From: Epiperipatus broadwayi | Taxonomy: Eukaryota; Onychophora; Udeonychophora; Euonychophora; Peripatidae | Assembly (NCBI GenBank): GCA_028023455.1 | Contig: JAQFVV010012510.1 | Location: 3,263,420 to 3,327,419 of the forward strand | Direction: 5' to 3' | Length of the DNA stretch: 64,000 bases | In this document: piece after piece, positions 23,831 through 34,854 of the stretch | Numbering within the stretch: the first letter of the stretch is position 1 | Layout: each line of letters opens with the position of its first letter | Translations under genes and position numbers: made by a program | Notes under the pieces: model-generated | What the model saw: only the letters and a program-made list of their open reading frames with translations | Databases searched by the model: none | What the model was told of the DNA's origin: nothing

Positions 23831-24431
23831 CAAATTCTCATTGTATTAAATTTTATAATAGAAATATAAACACATTTCCTGTGTATTTATATATAACAGA
23901 AAATATTTTTATTTGTTATTTAAATAATTTTTGTAAATACGAATTAGAAAATTCACACATATAAAACGTAACAAATACGTATTTACACATTCATTTATTT
24001 TTAGGAAATAAAATGAACATTATATTAACAAAAAACAAAATAAAATATTTAACAAATTATAAAACATATAAATACAAACTTAGTTTTACTTTCATGTAAC
24101 TCAAAATGAAAACAAATAATTATAAAAAAACTTATTATCTTAATATAATATTCTAATTTATTTTGTACTTTAACTTTAATATTACAATCATTTAAGTATT
24201 TTAAGCACTCGTAGAATGGCGACAGTAAAAGCTACCACCATTTATAGGTTATCGAATTATATTAATAAATCAGGTACAAATTATATAAGCATACTGTTAA
24301 ATGAATGAAAGTGGTCTATGCAGATATTTTTTATCTACACACAGGAGTAAATAAAATATTAAAAAATGTTATGATTTATAATTTTTTATATATAATTATT
24401 TTTTATTTTTAATTATGAATTTTGCCAATTT
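23831..24431. other. Intron sequence, nothing recognised
   Basis: Very A/T-rich; no repeat family or coding similarity recognised. Confidence 0.35.
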
Positions 24432-24538
24432 TTTTTTCATTGTCATAGCATCGGCCGGGGTGCGAACCCCAACCGTCTGCAACCAACTACTTGCTTGCAA
24501 GGCGGCTGCGATGACCTCTCGGCTAACCACGCTTGACA
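24432..24538 (-). mobile_element. tRNA-derived SINE, antisense
   Basis: On the - strand it reads gtcaagcgtggttagccgag (box A-like tggttagccgag), then ggggttcgcacccc (box B-like), gctatgaca and a poly(A) tail (T run at 24427-24435 on the + strand). It is flanked by gaattttgccaattt (24417-24431) and gaattttaccaattt (24539-24553), a 15-bp duplication with one mismatch. Confidence 0.8.
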
Positions 24539-24559
24539 GAATTTTACCAATTTGTGCCC

Positions 24560-25716
24560 TTTTTTTTTAATTGTTTACATGCAAGAATATAATATATATA
24601 GAAAAAGGGATAATCAAAATGATCATGTCTATTTTTTTTTAGGTTTATCTTTTTTTTTTTTTGTTGTTAATAAGTTAAAGCAAGTGCAGGTTGTTATTGT
24701 TTGATCAAATTTTAATTTTCACTAATGGATTGGGATGATCATCCTATGCTCTGTATTTTATTTTCAAAACAAAAATGTAAAGTAATTTAAGCCAATATCG
24801 TCAGAGAAAAATCTACAGTTATTCTATTTTAGAGTTGTTTGTTTCAATCTTTTGTAAGAGAGAAAAATGGAAAAACTGTCCTATTGTATTAAAATTTAGA
24901 AAATTGATATAAATAGAACTCCTCGATCAATTAAGATGGTCTGAGTGGAAAATTAGGAATAGAAATAAAAGATAAAAAAGAATAAAGTGTAAAAAGCTGT
25001 ACTCATTGTTGTCGTCAATTAGCCAAGAAATTGATGGCAGCTAATAATGCAACAGTGACAAGAAGGTATTCAATTTTTATTGTGAGAGTGTGCTATAAAA
25101 AGCGTTCAACAGGTGCTTGGGGGGGGGGGGTCTCTTTTAGTCTGCCATGCCGGTTCCTGCTGCTTAAGTATTTGATCATGAATCTAGGAAGATCATCTGA
25201 CTGATGCTATTTTACTCATTGTAGACTGCTGAAACTATTTTATTAAGGTCATGTTTGAGAATCTGTCTGGAGATTTAAGAAAAAGATGTTTACTTACTTC
25301 GTTAAATGTCAATGGTGTCTCACGGCATTAAAAAAATAATTTTTACTTTATACTTATACTCCTAGTACAGAATATATGCGTTTCAAATCTTGCACCGATC
25401 AGTAGCCAAATACTTTTTGCATTTTTAAAGCTAAGTTTAATATTATACATAATATTTTAAATATATTTAAAAAATCATTAGAAATATATTATTTTTGTTT
25501 AGTACTAGAATAAAAAATAAATAATGATAAAAAATTAAAATGGGTGAAAAGAAGCAACTGGCGATTTTAATTTTTCTTTTTTTTTCTGGTAATACTTCAT
25601 GTTAACATGAGTTAGTTGAAGAATAAATAGGGTCCTCATAGATTCGATCAGCATCAAACACCAGTAGGGAAGAAGATAAAACTGAAGATTGAGAGTAAAA
25701 AAAATGTCAAGTTTCA
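24560..25716. other. Intron sequence, nothing recognised
   Basis: Contains a run of G at about 25120-25130 and A/T-rich sequence. No domain or repeat recognised. Confidence 0.35.
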
Positions 25717-26540
25717 AGACTATATGATCATGATTATTTGAAATACGGTTTTATACAAGAACCTAGAACTGAACTTGATCCACGGCTGTTTTGTGTTATA
25801 TGTTCTGTGAGTTTATCCAATGATGCCATGAAACCATCAAAACTTACTAGATGTAAACATCTAGATTTATCTAATTAGCCAGTCAAATATTTTCAAAGAT
25901 TGTGTGACTATTTACAAAAACAAATAAATTCTTTAAAAAAACTGACAATTCAAGTTAAGTCTGTATTAAAAGTCTCTTATTTGATGGTACTTCAAATAGA
26001 AAAATAAAAAAAACCTTATACAATTTGAGATGAACTAATTAAACCTTGCTTATTACAAGATTGTGATGAGGTTTTGGGAAATCAAGCCACCCAAAAAATG
26101 AAGGCATTTCCTATGTCTCCAAGTCTGTGAACTGCAGAATTGAAGAATTGGCTGAAGATGTTGAAGTTCAAGTGATAGAAATAATCAAAAATGCAACATT
26201 TTATGCAATTCAACTTGATGAATCAGCTGACATAACAAACAAGGCTTTTCTTCTTTACTTTGTGAGATTTAATTTTGAAGGATATTTAAAAGAAGAATTT
26301 ATATCTTCACTTGACTTGCCAGGAAAAACAACTGGATCTGAGATTTTTGATGTATCGAAGGATTATTTTCTGAAATATGAAATTGTTTGTGGAAAATATA
26401 TAGGAATATGTACAGACTGCTGCTGCAAGTATGACTGGACATCAATCTGGAGTTATTAAAAAAATAAAAGATGTTGGACACCTAGATATCACTTTTACTC
26501 CTATTTTACACTGAGAGAAATTTGCTGCGAAAAGATCTCC
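25717..26540 (+). pseudogene. hAT-type transposase relic (ZBED5-like)
   Basis: Broken coding remnant of a hAT-superfamily transposase of the ZBED5/GTF2IRD2 type. In order: YDHDYLKYGF; a BED-like finger (FCVICSVSLSNDAMKPSKL); VLKVSYL; and the GNQATQKMKAFPMS block. From 26127 an open stretch of about 110 codons follows, with RIEELAEDVEVQVIE, YAIQLDESADIT (the LDES catalytic-core motif) and YIGICTD. A 1-nt shift then leads into AAASMTGHQSGVIKKIKDVG. Stops interrupt the N-terminal half (for example near 25877). The C-terminal half is missing or unrecognisable. No terminal inverted repeats were identified. It is clearly inactive and lies within the urocanase intron 22305-28775. Confidence 0.75.
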
Positions 26541-27814
26541 AGAATTACTTGAAGTATTGTCCGTGAAATAAATAAGAATAAGAAGAAAAACTTCTGCAAT
26601 ATATTTTTATTTTTTAAAAAAATAAATTCTTCGAAATTAAATACACTCTAAACCATTTTTTTTTTCAGTAGCTTTTCTCTCTTATAGAAACATAATCTTT
26701 TTATTAAAAAAATTGAATATGTCTAATTGTTTTAATGTTTCAAAGTCAGTATTAACTTTAATTATGTTTTAAAATTTTATAAAACTTTTAGCATTATTCT
26801 TGGAAAATACTTTATTATGCGAAATATTACACATCAAATTTGGAAAGGATAATAAAGGCAGAATAAAATTTGCATGCTTTTAACATAAAGCGAAAAAATT
26901 TATTAATGGACATAATTGTTTATGGTGCTCTGAGGTGGAAAAATGGCTGCTGGCATAATTTAAAATTTATTTTAATTTTTTTAAAACATAATGATGTATA
27001 GCATTTAGAAACAAAAAATGCCTGCTTGAGATTATAAAATGCATTAAATTTGTGAATTTTAATGGGGTTTTTTTGTTGTTGTTTAAATTACATCTTTATT
27101 TTGTTGGTTTATTGGGGGCGGGGTCTCATAAATGAAATCATGTATTTTGATACAATGTAGTTTGCGGCTTCCCTGTATATATTCTAATATTTAATAGTTT
27201 TAGACATCTAATATATAAATGATAAACTTAAACTGAATTTTTATTTAAAGCAGAAACTTAGCCATTATCGGATTAATATTTGTAATCCTCTCTATTGAGC
27301 AAAAATTAATCTGAGGAAATATCTTTTCTTTTATTCTTGCCTTTATAACTGATATTTATATACATTGAATAAATTTTTTGCAAACAATTAAAATATTTAA
27401 AATGAATTAAAATTTTAAAAAAATTATACAATGTGTAGTTTGTGGTAAAAAATATCAATATTTTGGGATTAGCATTGCTGTGGCATAATCATTTGGCCAT
27501 AATTATTCTAACATTGTGAATATATTTGAAAATATCACTTTAAGTTTAGGCAAACTTTAAATTTAAAAAATGTGTTTTTGAATTCAAGTTTAAAAATTAT
27601 TATGAATACACTATAAATAAAAGATTTGAATTAAATAAATCTATCATCAAAAATTGCTTGTTTCCTAATTTATTTATCCAAAAACTCTTATTTATATCGT
27701 ATTCATAATTTTTTAAAATTAATTTGAATTCAAAAACTAATTTTTTTAAATATAAAGTAATAGCTCAATAAAATATAATTAAAACTCTACAATAGTTTAT
27801 AGATTTTCCAGTAT
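26541..27814. other. A/T-rich stretch, possibly remains of the hAT element
   Basis: No coding signal remains. A g-rich patch at about 27113-27122 breaks otherwise A/T-rich sequence. No ends of the hAT element could be fixed. Confidence 0.3.
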
Positions 27815-28095
27815 TAAGATTGCAACATTAACTCGCTGTAAATCACAAGATTTTGCGAAGGTTAATTAGTAAAGGAAATTGTGGACTTAACCAGTGAAGA
27901 GAACAACAACTTTATGCTCTCAAATCAGGATGCTTCAGATTGGCCTATATAAGTAGAAATTTAGGTTAAAGATAAGATGGCCACTCCTATCTTTATAAAA
28001 GGTGTTATCTTGTGTCATGGTTTGTGAGGTTCCTCTATTGGCAAAACCTGTTTAAATATTTAAATATACTTCCTGTGCACTCAATAAAATATAAT
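27815..28095 (+). repeat. PAL-4 family, diverged long copy
   Basis: Contains ctcgctgtaaatcacaagat, ctttatgctctcaaatcagg and cttcagattggcctatataa, then tggccactcctatctttata, ending actcaataaaatataatt. It aligns with 23495-23830, including the upstream part, so the full family unit is at least 280 bp. Confidence 0.5.
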
Positions 28096-28150
28096 TACAA
28101 CTCTAAAATAATAAATGTAAAGTTTTAGAATAATTATGGTCGAATGATTA

Positions 28151-28277
28151 TGTCACGGCAGCGCTAATCTCAAAGTACCAAAACATCAGGAAATGGTACA
28201 CTGTGAAAATTGTCCAAAACAATTTCATCTGGACTGTTTGGAACCTCTCTTAACTAAAATGCCTCATGGAAAGTTGC
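28151..28277 (+). pseudogene. PHD-finger-like coding fragment
   Basis: An open stretch of 42 codons reads CHGSANLKVPKHQ, then EMVHCENCPKQFHLDCLEPL and LTKMPHGKLP. The order of Cys, His and the FHLDCLEP-x-L-x4-P-x-GK core fits a PHD finger (a zinc fold that reads histone tails). The final W-x-C-x2-C part is lost: the sequence after GK reads LPHSTNTSA. No clear splice sites flank it. It could be a retroposed or transposed fragment of a chromatin-protein gene, a decayed exon, or a captured exon in a mobile element. The parent gene was not identified. Confidence 0.5.
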
Positions 28278-28569
28278 CACACAGCACAAACACTTCAGCT
28301 TTAAATCATTGTAAATACAATTAATTCATTTAACATTACACATTAGTGGTAATACAGTAGTATTAAAATTTTAATTTATATAGAAATAATTTAATACACC
28401 TTATAGGAGTTTTTTTTTCAACAAAAAAGTATGGCCATAACATGATCTTTCTAATATTTTTTGCTAACATAATTCTTCACATATCACAATGTTAACAACA
28501 ATAGTAAAAAGTATTAATTAATACAACCTTCAGTGACATTATTATAGACACAGTCTGATTCGTAAAAGA

Positions 28570-28740
28570 TATAGGCAGATAGGTAAGTATGGAATAGGTA
28601 AGGAGATAATTAAGTAGATAGATAAATAGGTGAATAGATAAGTAGATAAAAAGAAAGAGGCATTGAGATAGATAACAAAATAGATAGATAATAAGTAAAT
28701 GAGTGAATAAATGATTGATTAAATAATTAGACAGACAGAT
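28570..28740. repeat. Degenerate GATA-type microsatellite
   Basis: Imperfect tetranucleotide array (agat, aggt and aagt variants, with gataga and tagata repeated), ending 35 bp before the exon at 28776. Confidence 0.65.
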
Positions 28741-28775
28741 AAAAATCCAGATATATAGCTGTAATTACTTTACAG

Positions 28776-28874
28776 ATTGTTGGATCTCAAGCACGGATTT
28801 TGTATTCTGACCAGCAAGGTAGAGTAGCAATTGCTAAGGAATTTAATGAAGCAGTTCGAAATAAAATATTAAAG
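28776..28874 (+). CDS. UROC1: Urocanase exon c (VGSQARILYSD)
   Basis: Exon of 33 whole codons between ttactttacag and gtttgt. It encodes IVGSQARILYSDQQGRVAIA, then KEFNEAVRNKILK. The VGSQARILYSD...GRVAIA block is one of the most conserved in animal urocanases, and the following FNEAV corresponds to FNEMV in bacterial HutU. Both borders are phase 0. The donor gtttgt is weaker than the other donors. Confidence 0.93.
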
Positions 28875-28937
28875 GTTTGTCAAATTTCATTTCTCATTAC
28901 TATAATTCACTAAAGTAGTGACTTTTCTTATGCAACT

Positions 28938-29052
28938 GTAATTCAACTTTCAAGCGCCATAAGTAAGCCTCGAAAGTGCTAAGCTTGACTCAAAATGCAT
29001 TTATTCTAAACTTTTCTTACCATAGCATCCAACCGCTTGAAAGTTGAATTAC
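28938..29052. mobile_element. Small hairpin MITE-like element
   Basis: Perfect 19-bp terminal inverted repeat: gtaattcaactttcaagcg (28938-28956) and its exact complement (29034-29052), 115 bp in all, with a 77-bp interior. Flanks tgcaact and gcattat give no clear duplication. It starts 64 bp after the end of exon c. Confidence 0.65.
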
Positions 29053-30179
29053 GCATTATTGTAATTATTACTAATTGATGGCATTTCAATGTTTCTTCAT
29101 GTTTAAATTCATGCATGAATAAAATATGCACATCTATATATATATTGTAAAACAATTACTTGCCTAGCTAATTAAAATTTTTGTAACAAAGAGCAACTGT
29201 TTTTATTATATTACACAATCGTAGCTGCTGAATAAATAGCCTATTCATACTGTCTTTATGTAAAATAAGATAATTAAATGTAATTAATATCCCAATTAAC
29301 AGGTAATATTGAAACATGTTAAACCGTTCAACAAACCAATTTGTAATTTTATTATAAAAGTTGTGATAGTTAAATAATTTTAAAGATAAGTACTTATATA
29401 TATATATAAAATTCATTTATTTTTTTCTAATTATATCTTCTCTAAATTAATAATCCGGGTTTTTTTTTATATTTTAATGTTTTTTAATTGGTAGCGACGC
29501 ATACTACTCACAGAAATTAAATCAGTTCTTTTACTGCTTGCGGTAAAAAATGGAATTCAAAGCTAATAAAAAAAATTATGATTAAATATTTATGCTATAC
29601 TTACAAATTTTCAAACATTTTATATATATAAAATAATACATGTGGCAGTATAAGCAATAATTACATGCATGCACTCTCTCTAACAAAGGGTTAAACTGAG
29701 AATAAAATTGCATTATAAAATAAACATAGGTTTGTAATATCCCTATTTTATCCTCATATCATAAGTTAGTTGCCTATGGTGAGTCATGTCTAACTAAATT
29801 TCTCTCTCTCTTTTTGTTTTTGAGAACGTGATTTGTATTGTGAATCAAAATAAAACTTAATATATTCAAATAACTTGATTAATTCATAATTAAGCTCAAC
29901 TAGTTAGGCATGAATTTTTATAATTACATTTTTATTAAATGGAGTCATACTACTTTCCAATACAGCATTAAAATTTGAACTAGCACTAATTTAGTTTTTT
30001 TCTAGAAAGTATAATTATTAGCTGTCAAAGTGTAACAATGACATATTCAGAAGTTATCTAGCATTCTACAATCAACTTGATAGGTCATCCATTTCCAATA
30101 ATCAATCATATTACCTAGAGAGTCATAAAATCAGGATCTTTCAGAGAAAATGTGAGGTCCAGGGCAACTAATATTTTAG
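29053..30179. other. Intron sequence, nothing recognised
   Basis: A/T-rich. An 82-codon frame on the - strand (29168-29416) has no recognisable domain. Confidence 0.35.
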
Positions 30180-30560
30180 AGGCCCTTCAAAATTTAAAAT
30201 AAGAATGCAGGGGGGACGAGAGTTTTTACTTACAGGGTCGGAAACAGGATTCCAGGAGCAGTTAGTTACGAGTCGCAGAAACGAGCAAGCAGATCAGATC
30301 CAGATAGCACTTGGATAGGATAGATTCACTCTAGCACTGTTAGTTTCGTAAAGCACTGTTAACAGGGAGCTGGGACTATTGGTTCTGTGGTCACTGAGCA
30401 TTGCAGTCACTTTTGTTATGGAGTCATCAAATTGGCACCTCATCCCTAAACTGGCTTGGAAAAGTTTTTCTCGAATATTTTTTGGGGGAATTTAACTGTA
30501 AAATTAAGGTTATTTTACGAGCCATGACATCGCTTTGTCTTCTCCTATATTTTTGTTTAA
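30180..30560. other. GC-richer block of unknown origin
   Basis: Base composition rises sharply here (ggcccttcaaa, then ggggggacgag, gagtcgcagaaacgagcaag and gggagctgggactattggtt). No open frame or repeat partner was found in the window. It may be part of an LTR or leader of an unrecognised element. Confidence 0.3.
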
Positions 30561-31489
30561 CATATTAAATTGGCCCTGCATAAAATGAATATATTCCAGT
30601 TGTGTTCTCAGGATAGTATTTGCTTGCTTGTATAATTTTTTTTATGAAAGTTATGCAGGAAAAACAAAATTTTTGCTTATTAGATGTACACATTGAAAAT
30701 ATTATAAAATAATAGATCATGGTACTGGTCATACAGGTAACTAATAATATAAGGTTTTGTGCTTGTCTGAATTCAAATAAGTTTATTTTGCGCTTTATCT
30801 GAAGAGTGGTTAATAGCTAGGAAATAGAATTATCATTGAGAAGTTAAATTTTTTTATGATATGTGGAATGTAGCCCAAATACAACAAAAAATTAAAGTTA
30901 AACTAAACAAAGCTAAACTAAAAAATGTGAGAGTATTGTTCATCTAGAATTGGGAAATTTGAATAAAAAAATAAAATGAGAATTAAGAGATGATAAACAA
31001 GACTACATAAAAATAAGGAGCATTGCTAATTGCTCAACAAGCTTTGTGATAAATGCTTATCCAGAGAAAGCATTTAAAATATCTGTCAGGAACCCCCCCC
31101 CCCAAACCTCTGACCAATGGTTTCATGCTTTGGCACTCCTCAGAGAGGTGCTAGGATAGCTTCAGACACTAGATCTAAAAGTTATCTATTGAGTGGAAAA
31201 TCTGAAATTTTCAGACACCTACATGTCTTCAAACCCAACTATCCTACTCAAATAGCTATATGGGGCTGAGAGATCTTCAGCCAAACCATATATTAGTAGT
31301 CTTAGCAATATAACATCACATAAGACTATGTATAAAGAAAAATTCAAAAGATGTGATGACAAATTTTCTATTCTCTAACAAAGAGACTGAAAGATTTTAT
31401 ATAGAAAAAGAACAATTATTGAAAAATATGGAATTTATAAGAAAAAAGATAACATCGATATTATAAGAGTGTTTTAAGCTCTATTTTGA

Positions 31490-33130
31490 GTGATGATGTT
31501 AAACCGGATAAAAACTCTATTCTGCTTTCAATAGAGAAAAGTTGATTTGAGTCATCAAAAATTAGAATACAGATAAAGCATGGATGGTATCATTCCAAAA
31601 GCACTTAAAACAGATTCTCATATGTTATTAGAATTTTTATTTCTATTTTCTAATATCAGGAAGAAAGGAAAATTGATCTGATGGTAACAAAAAGACCTCT
31701 CAGGGTAATCAAGTTTCCATAAGAAGATATTGAAAATTATTAAAAAATTAAAAAGCTATATTGTCTGTAATAAATAACTATATAATCTTAGGTAAAATAT
31801 AGTATCTGTGGGCGTGTGACTATTCAGAGAATAAGCTAATTTTCAACTAGGTAATTCCACTGTTGAACACATAATCTCATTGTATGCTATGAAGGAATAA
31901 TCCTATAAAAATCAATTATCATTTAACTGGTGTTCAGCATGGGGATTTCAAATTACCAGTCAATCAAGTTTTCATATTAATCTTGGAAAATATAAATAAT
32001 TGGTTTTGTATATTTTGTAATTTTATCTTACAAATAATATTTTAACCTAATTTGATTTTTGGGGATTTTATTTTTTATTAAAATAAGTTTCTAATTTGAT
32101 TGTGAAATTTTTTTCACATCTGTGGCATGGAATTGTTTTTTTGTCTTGTTGCAACTTAGATGTGGCTGAGTGCACTTTTGGTGAAGTCTACCAGAATCAT
32201 AGCTCTTGTAGATTGATTAATCTGCTGCTCTTTTTAAACCATAAGATGATAAGTTTCTTCTGAAAGTAAATAATGGGATCTGTTAATATTACAAAAGTAG
32301 CTTAACATCAAGGAAAAGTTCACTGCCACTTCCTGATAGTTATTTTCTTTTTGTTGACTTTAAAAAGACATTCAACAGCATCAAGAAATAAACTTTGCAA
32401 TAAAGATATTTGTGTTAAAAACTGATTATTTCTACTATAGCACCATAATACCACTATATATGCCAAACCAAAAAAATCAGGAGATACTACCAAAGCCTTT
32501 TAAAGTGCAATCATAGACAAACAACCATATAATACTAAATCATCCATGCACTTTACTACTGTTATGCAATGCTTTATTTACCACTCTCTTTTACAGTTTA
32601 CAGTTTCGATTGCCCCAGCAATCATCTTCAGAACTTTTCTAACTCCTAACTGCAGTTGAAGTTAGAAGATATAAAAGTTCTAAAGAAGATTGTTGGGGCA
32701 ACTGTAAAAGAGGGTGGTGAATAAAGCATTGAGTAATAGTAGTAAAGTGCATGGATGATTTAGTATTATATGGTACACATTTGACAATGCAATAACAAAG
32801 AGTAGTTACATGGACAAAGTAAATTATTTTTATTACTTTGGAACTGACAATGTAAGTATACAGGATTAGTCATTTGCTTATAATTGTCTCAAAGATCTGG
32901 AAGAGATAGATGACTTGTGTTTGTTAACTGGCAATTTTAAAGATACGATAATATAAGTTAACTGCATAGATGAAGAGATATGGAAAACTGGCTTAAAATA
33001 AATATCGAAAATGACTATCTGAGCAAAAATGTTATCTTATAATTTAAAATTGCTGTTTAGGATATTGATCAGATTGTACTTTCTAGAAAGTTTTTTTATC
33101 TAAAACTTAGGTGCAAAAAAAAAAAAAACT
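31490..33130 (+). pseudogene. Decayed LINE reverse transcriptase, interrupted by a hairpin element
   Basis: Frame-broken reverse-transcriptase remnant. 31578-31670 reads SMDGIIPKALKTDSHMLLEF, matching the DGIPPEALKAD block of a widespread animal LINE type. 31835-31880 retains a QLGNSTVEHI-like piece, and 32345-32385 reads FLFVDFKKTFNSIKK (palm strand A). 32895-32950 resembles the LDFADDI region but without a catalytic DD. The hairpin at 32516-32797 was inserted after the palm. It is a different LINE family from LINE-A and RTE. Confidence 0.6.
32516..32797. mobile_element. Hairpin MITE-like element, copy 2
   Basis: Same family as 10386-10662. The outer ends are complementary (accatataatactaaatcat at the left, gatttagtattatatggt at the right), and the arms carry cttttacagtttacagtttc and ccccagcaatcatcttcag. 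A deletion in the right arm (gcaactgtaaaag) removes the second half of the tttacagtttacag motif. It is inserted in the LINE relic 31490-33130. Confidence 0.75.
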
Positions 33131-33606
33131 ATGAAAACAAAATATATAAGGCTAGAGGTATGTTTGTTAATCTATCACAAGTATAAAAATCTATAAAAGT
33201 AAAAATTTAAATAAAATTGCACATTTTTTAGAGTACTGTGAGATCTATTTAATTATATCATTATGAACCTTTAAAAATAACTCATTGGCTAATTCAGATA
33301 TTACAAACATTTATCATTAAATGTCTTTATGATATTTTGGTGTGTGCAGTTACACAAATAAAACATCCAACTAGAAAATAAATTAGATATCAAAATAAAA
33401 GTGGATGGATCGTCTATTATGATGGACAGAAAACATTGCAATTTTAGAATGAGTTTCCTATGAGCAAGATATAGAAGCAAGTCTCAAATAATTAAGAGCT
33501 AAAATATAAGTAATCTAACCAGATTTACATGAGAAATTAAAACGAATAAACATTAGAATTTGGCTATGCAAACTATATATATTTATGGTAATTTTCTTTT
33601 TTGTAG

Positions 33607-33706
33607 GGTCCAGTTGTAATAAGCCGAGATCATCATGATGTTAGTGGCACTGACAGTCCTTTTAGGGAAACTTCCAATATTTATGATGGTTCAGCATTTT
33701 GTGCAG
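33607..33706 (+). CDS. UROC1: Urocanase exon d (SRDHHDVSGTDSPFRET)
   Basis: 100-nt exon between ttttttgtag and gtaaga. It encodes GPVVISRDHHDVSGTDSPFR and then ETSNIYDGSAFCA, plus the first base of D. This is the signature region of urocanase (RDHxDxGS/SGT...SPxRET), involved in NAD+ and substrate binding in the family. It starts in phase 0 and ends with one base (G), which joins AT of the next exon. Confidence 0.96.
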
Positions 33707-33739
33707 GTAAGATTTTCCCAAAATACATCTACATAAATG

Positions 33740-34080
33740 TATATGGGATATTCCATCATCAGATTGTCAATGGTATTGATGGCTGAAGAGTTGGGGTGTG
33801 GAGTAGATTAAAGCCTGTTTATTAAAGTTTGAAGATTTTCTATCTTAATATAAACCGAGCACTGATTATATATGTGTATGTGGGAAATGATAATCTGGAC
33901 CAACTGATGAGTGCTGTTTCAGCACGAAATACATATATTGGAGATTATTTATCTTTTTCATATGTATGCGGTCATGTGTATCGGTTGAATGAGATAGAGT
34001 GGATAATTGAAGAGAGCTTGAAAATCTGTGTTCAAACCCCCTATAATTATGTATTTATTTGGTAAAGCATATATTAATTA
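33740..34080 (+). repeat. PAL-2 repeat, single unit
   Basis: Unit with ttccatcatcagattgtcaa, gcctgtttattaaagtttga and gacc/aactgatgagtgctg, then tatgtatgcggtcatgtgta. It ends gataattgaagagagcttga and gttcaaaccccctataatta, a box B-like stretch. Confidence 0.65.
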
Positions 34081-34407
34081 CCATAGTTTTATTTCGTAGT
34101 AATTTTTGGGGTATTTATATCTTGTATTTGATTATTATTTCCTGACTAAACTCCATCTAAACTTATTCTATCAATACAGAACGATCATTAAACCAACGAA
34201 TATTTTTCTCGATATGCAACTTCATTTATCGAGAAGGATGAGATCTAAAAAAAGCTTGTATAAAACTAAATAGAAATGTCAGTCACCATAGTATTATGTA
34301 TGTGTACGCGTGTGTGCATGAATGATATATGTGTTAATATTGGTGTTATTAGTTTATGATAAATTTTAATGGTAAATGCCGTTCCCCCCCCATCTCCCCA
34401 CCCACTC

Positions 34408-34512
34408 CCCCATGTGTCATAGCATCGGCCGGGATGCGAACCCACAACCGTCTGCAACCAACTACTTGCTTGCAAGGCAGTTGCGATGACCTCACGGCTA
34501 ATGACGCTTGAC
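34408..34512 (-). mobile_element. tRNA-derived SINE, antisense
   Basis: Third SINE copy. On the - strand it reads gtcaagcgtcattagccgtg (box A-like), then gtgggttcgcatcc (box B-like) and gatgctatgacacatg. A C-rich low-complexity stretch (34384-34407 on the + strand) lies where the A-tail would be. No clear duplication. Confidence 0.7.
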
Positions 34513-34854
34513 GTTTTTCCATCAAAAATTGATTAAAGAACATCTAAAATATTGATAACAATCAAGAATTTATCACTTAATCTTAATATCCTTTGCCAAA
34601 AAACTCTTTGAAGTCAGAAAACCTTTTTACGGATTACTTAGCCTTCACATTTGTGTGTATACCACAATACAACAGCAAAGTATTAATTATTTATTTATTT
34701 ATTTTGTATATTGATTAATTAAACTAATTTTCTTTCTAAATGATCTTAAAAAACTTTTTTTTTTTCAAAAATAATACATAAATAAAAATAAGTATTTATA
34801 TTTTAAGTGAACTTAGAGAGATTCAAAAAATGTTTGCTCCAAAGCGAAATGCCT

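Noticed and set aside
24432-24538. tRNA gene
   Set aside because: Boxes A and B are present, but the length and stems are wrong for a tRNA, and it has a poly(A) tail and a target-site duplication, so it is a SINE.
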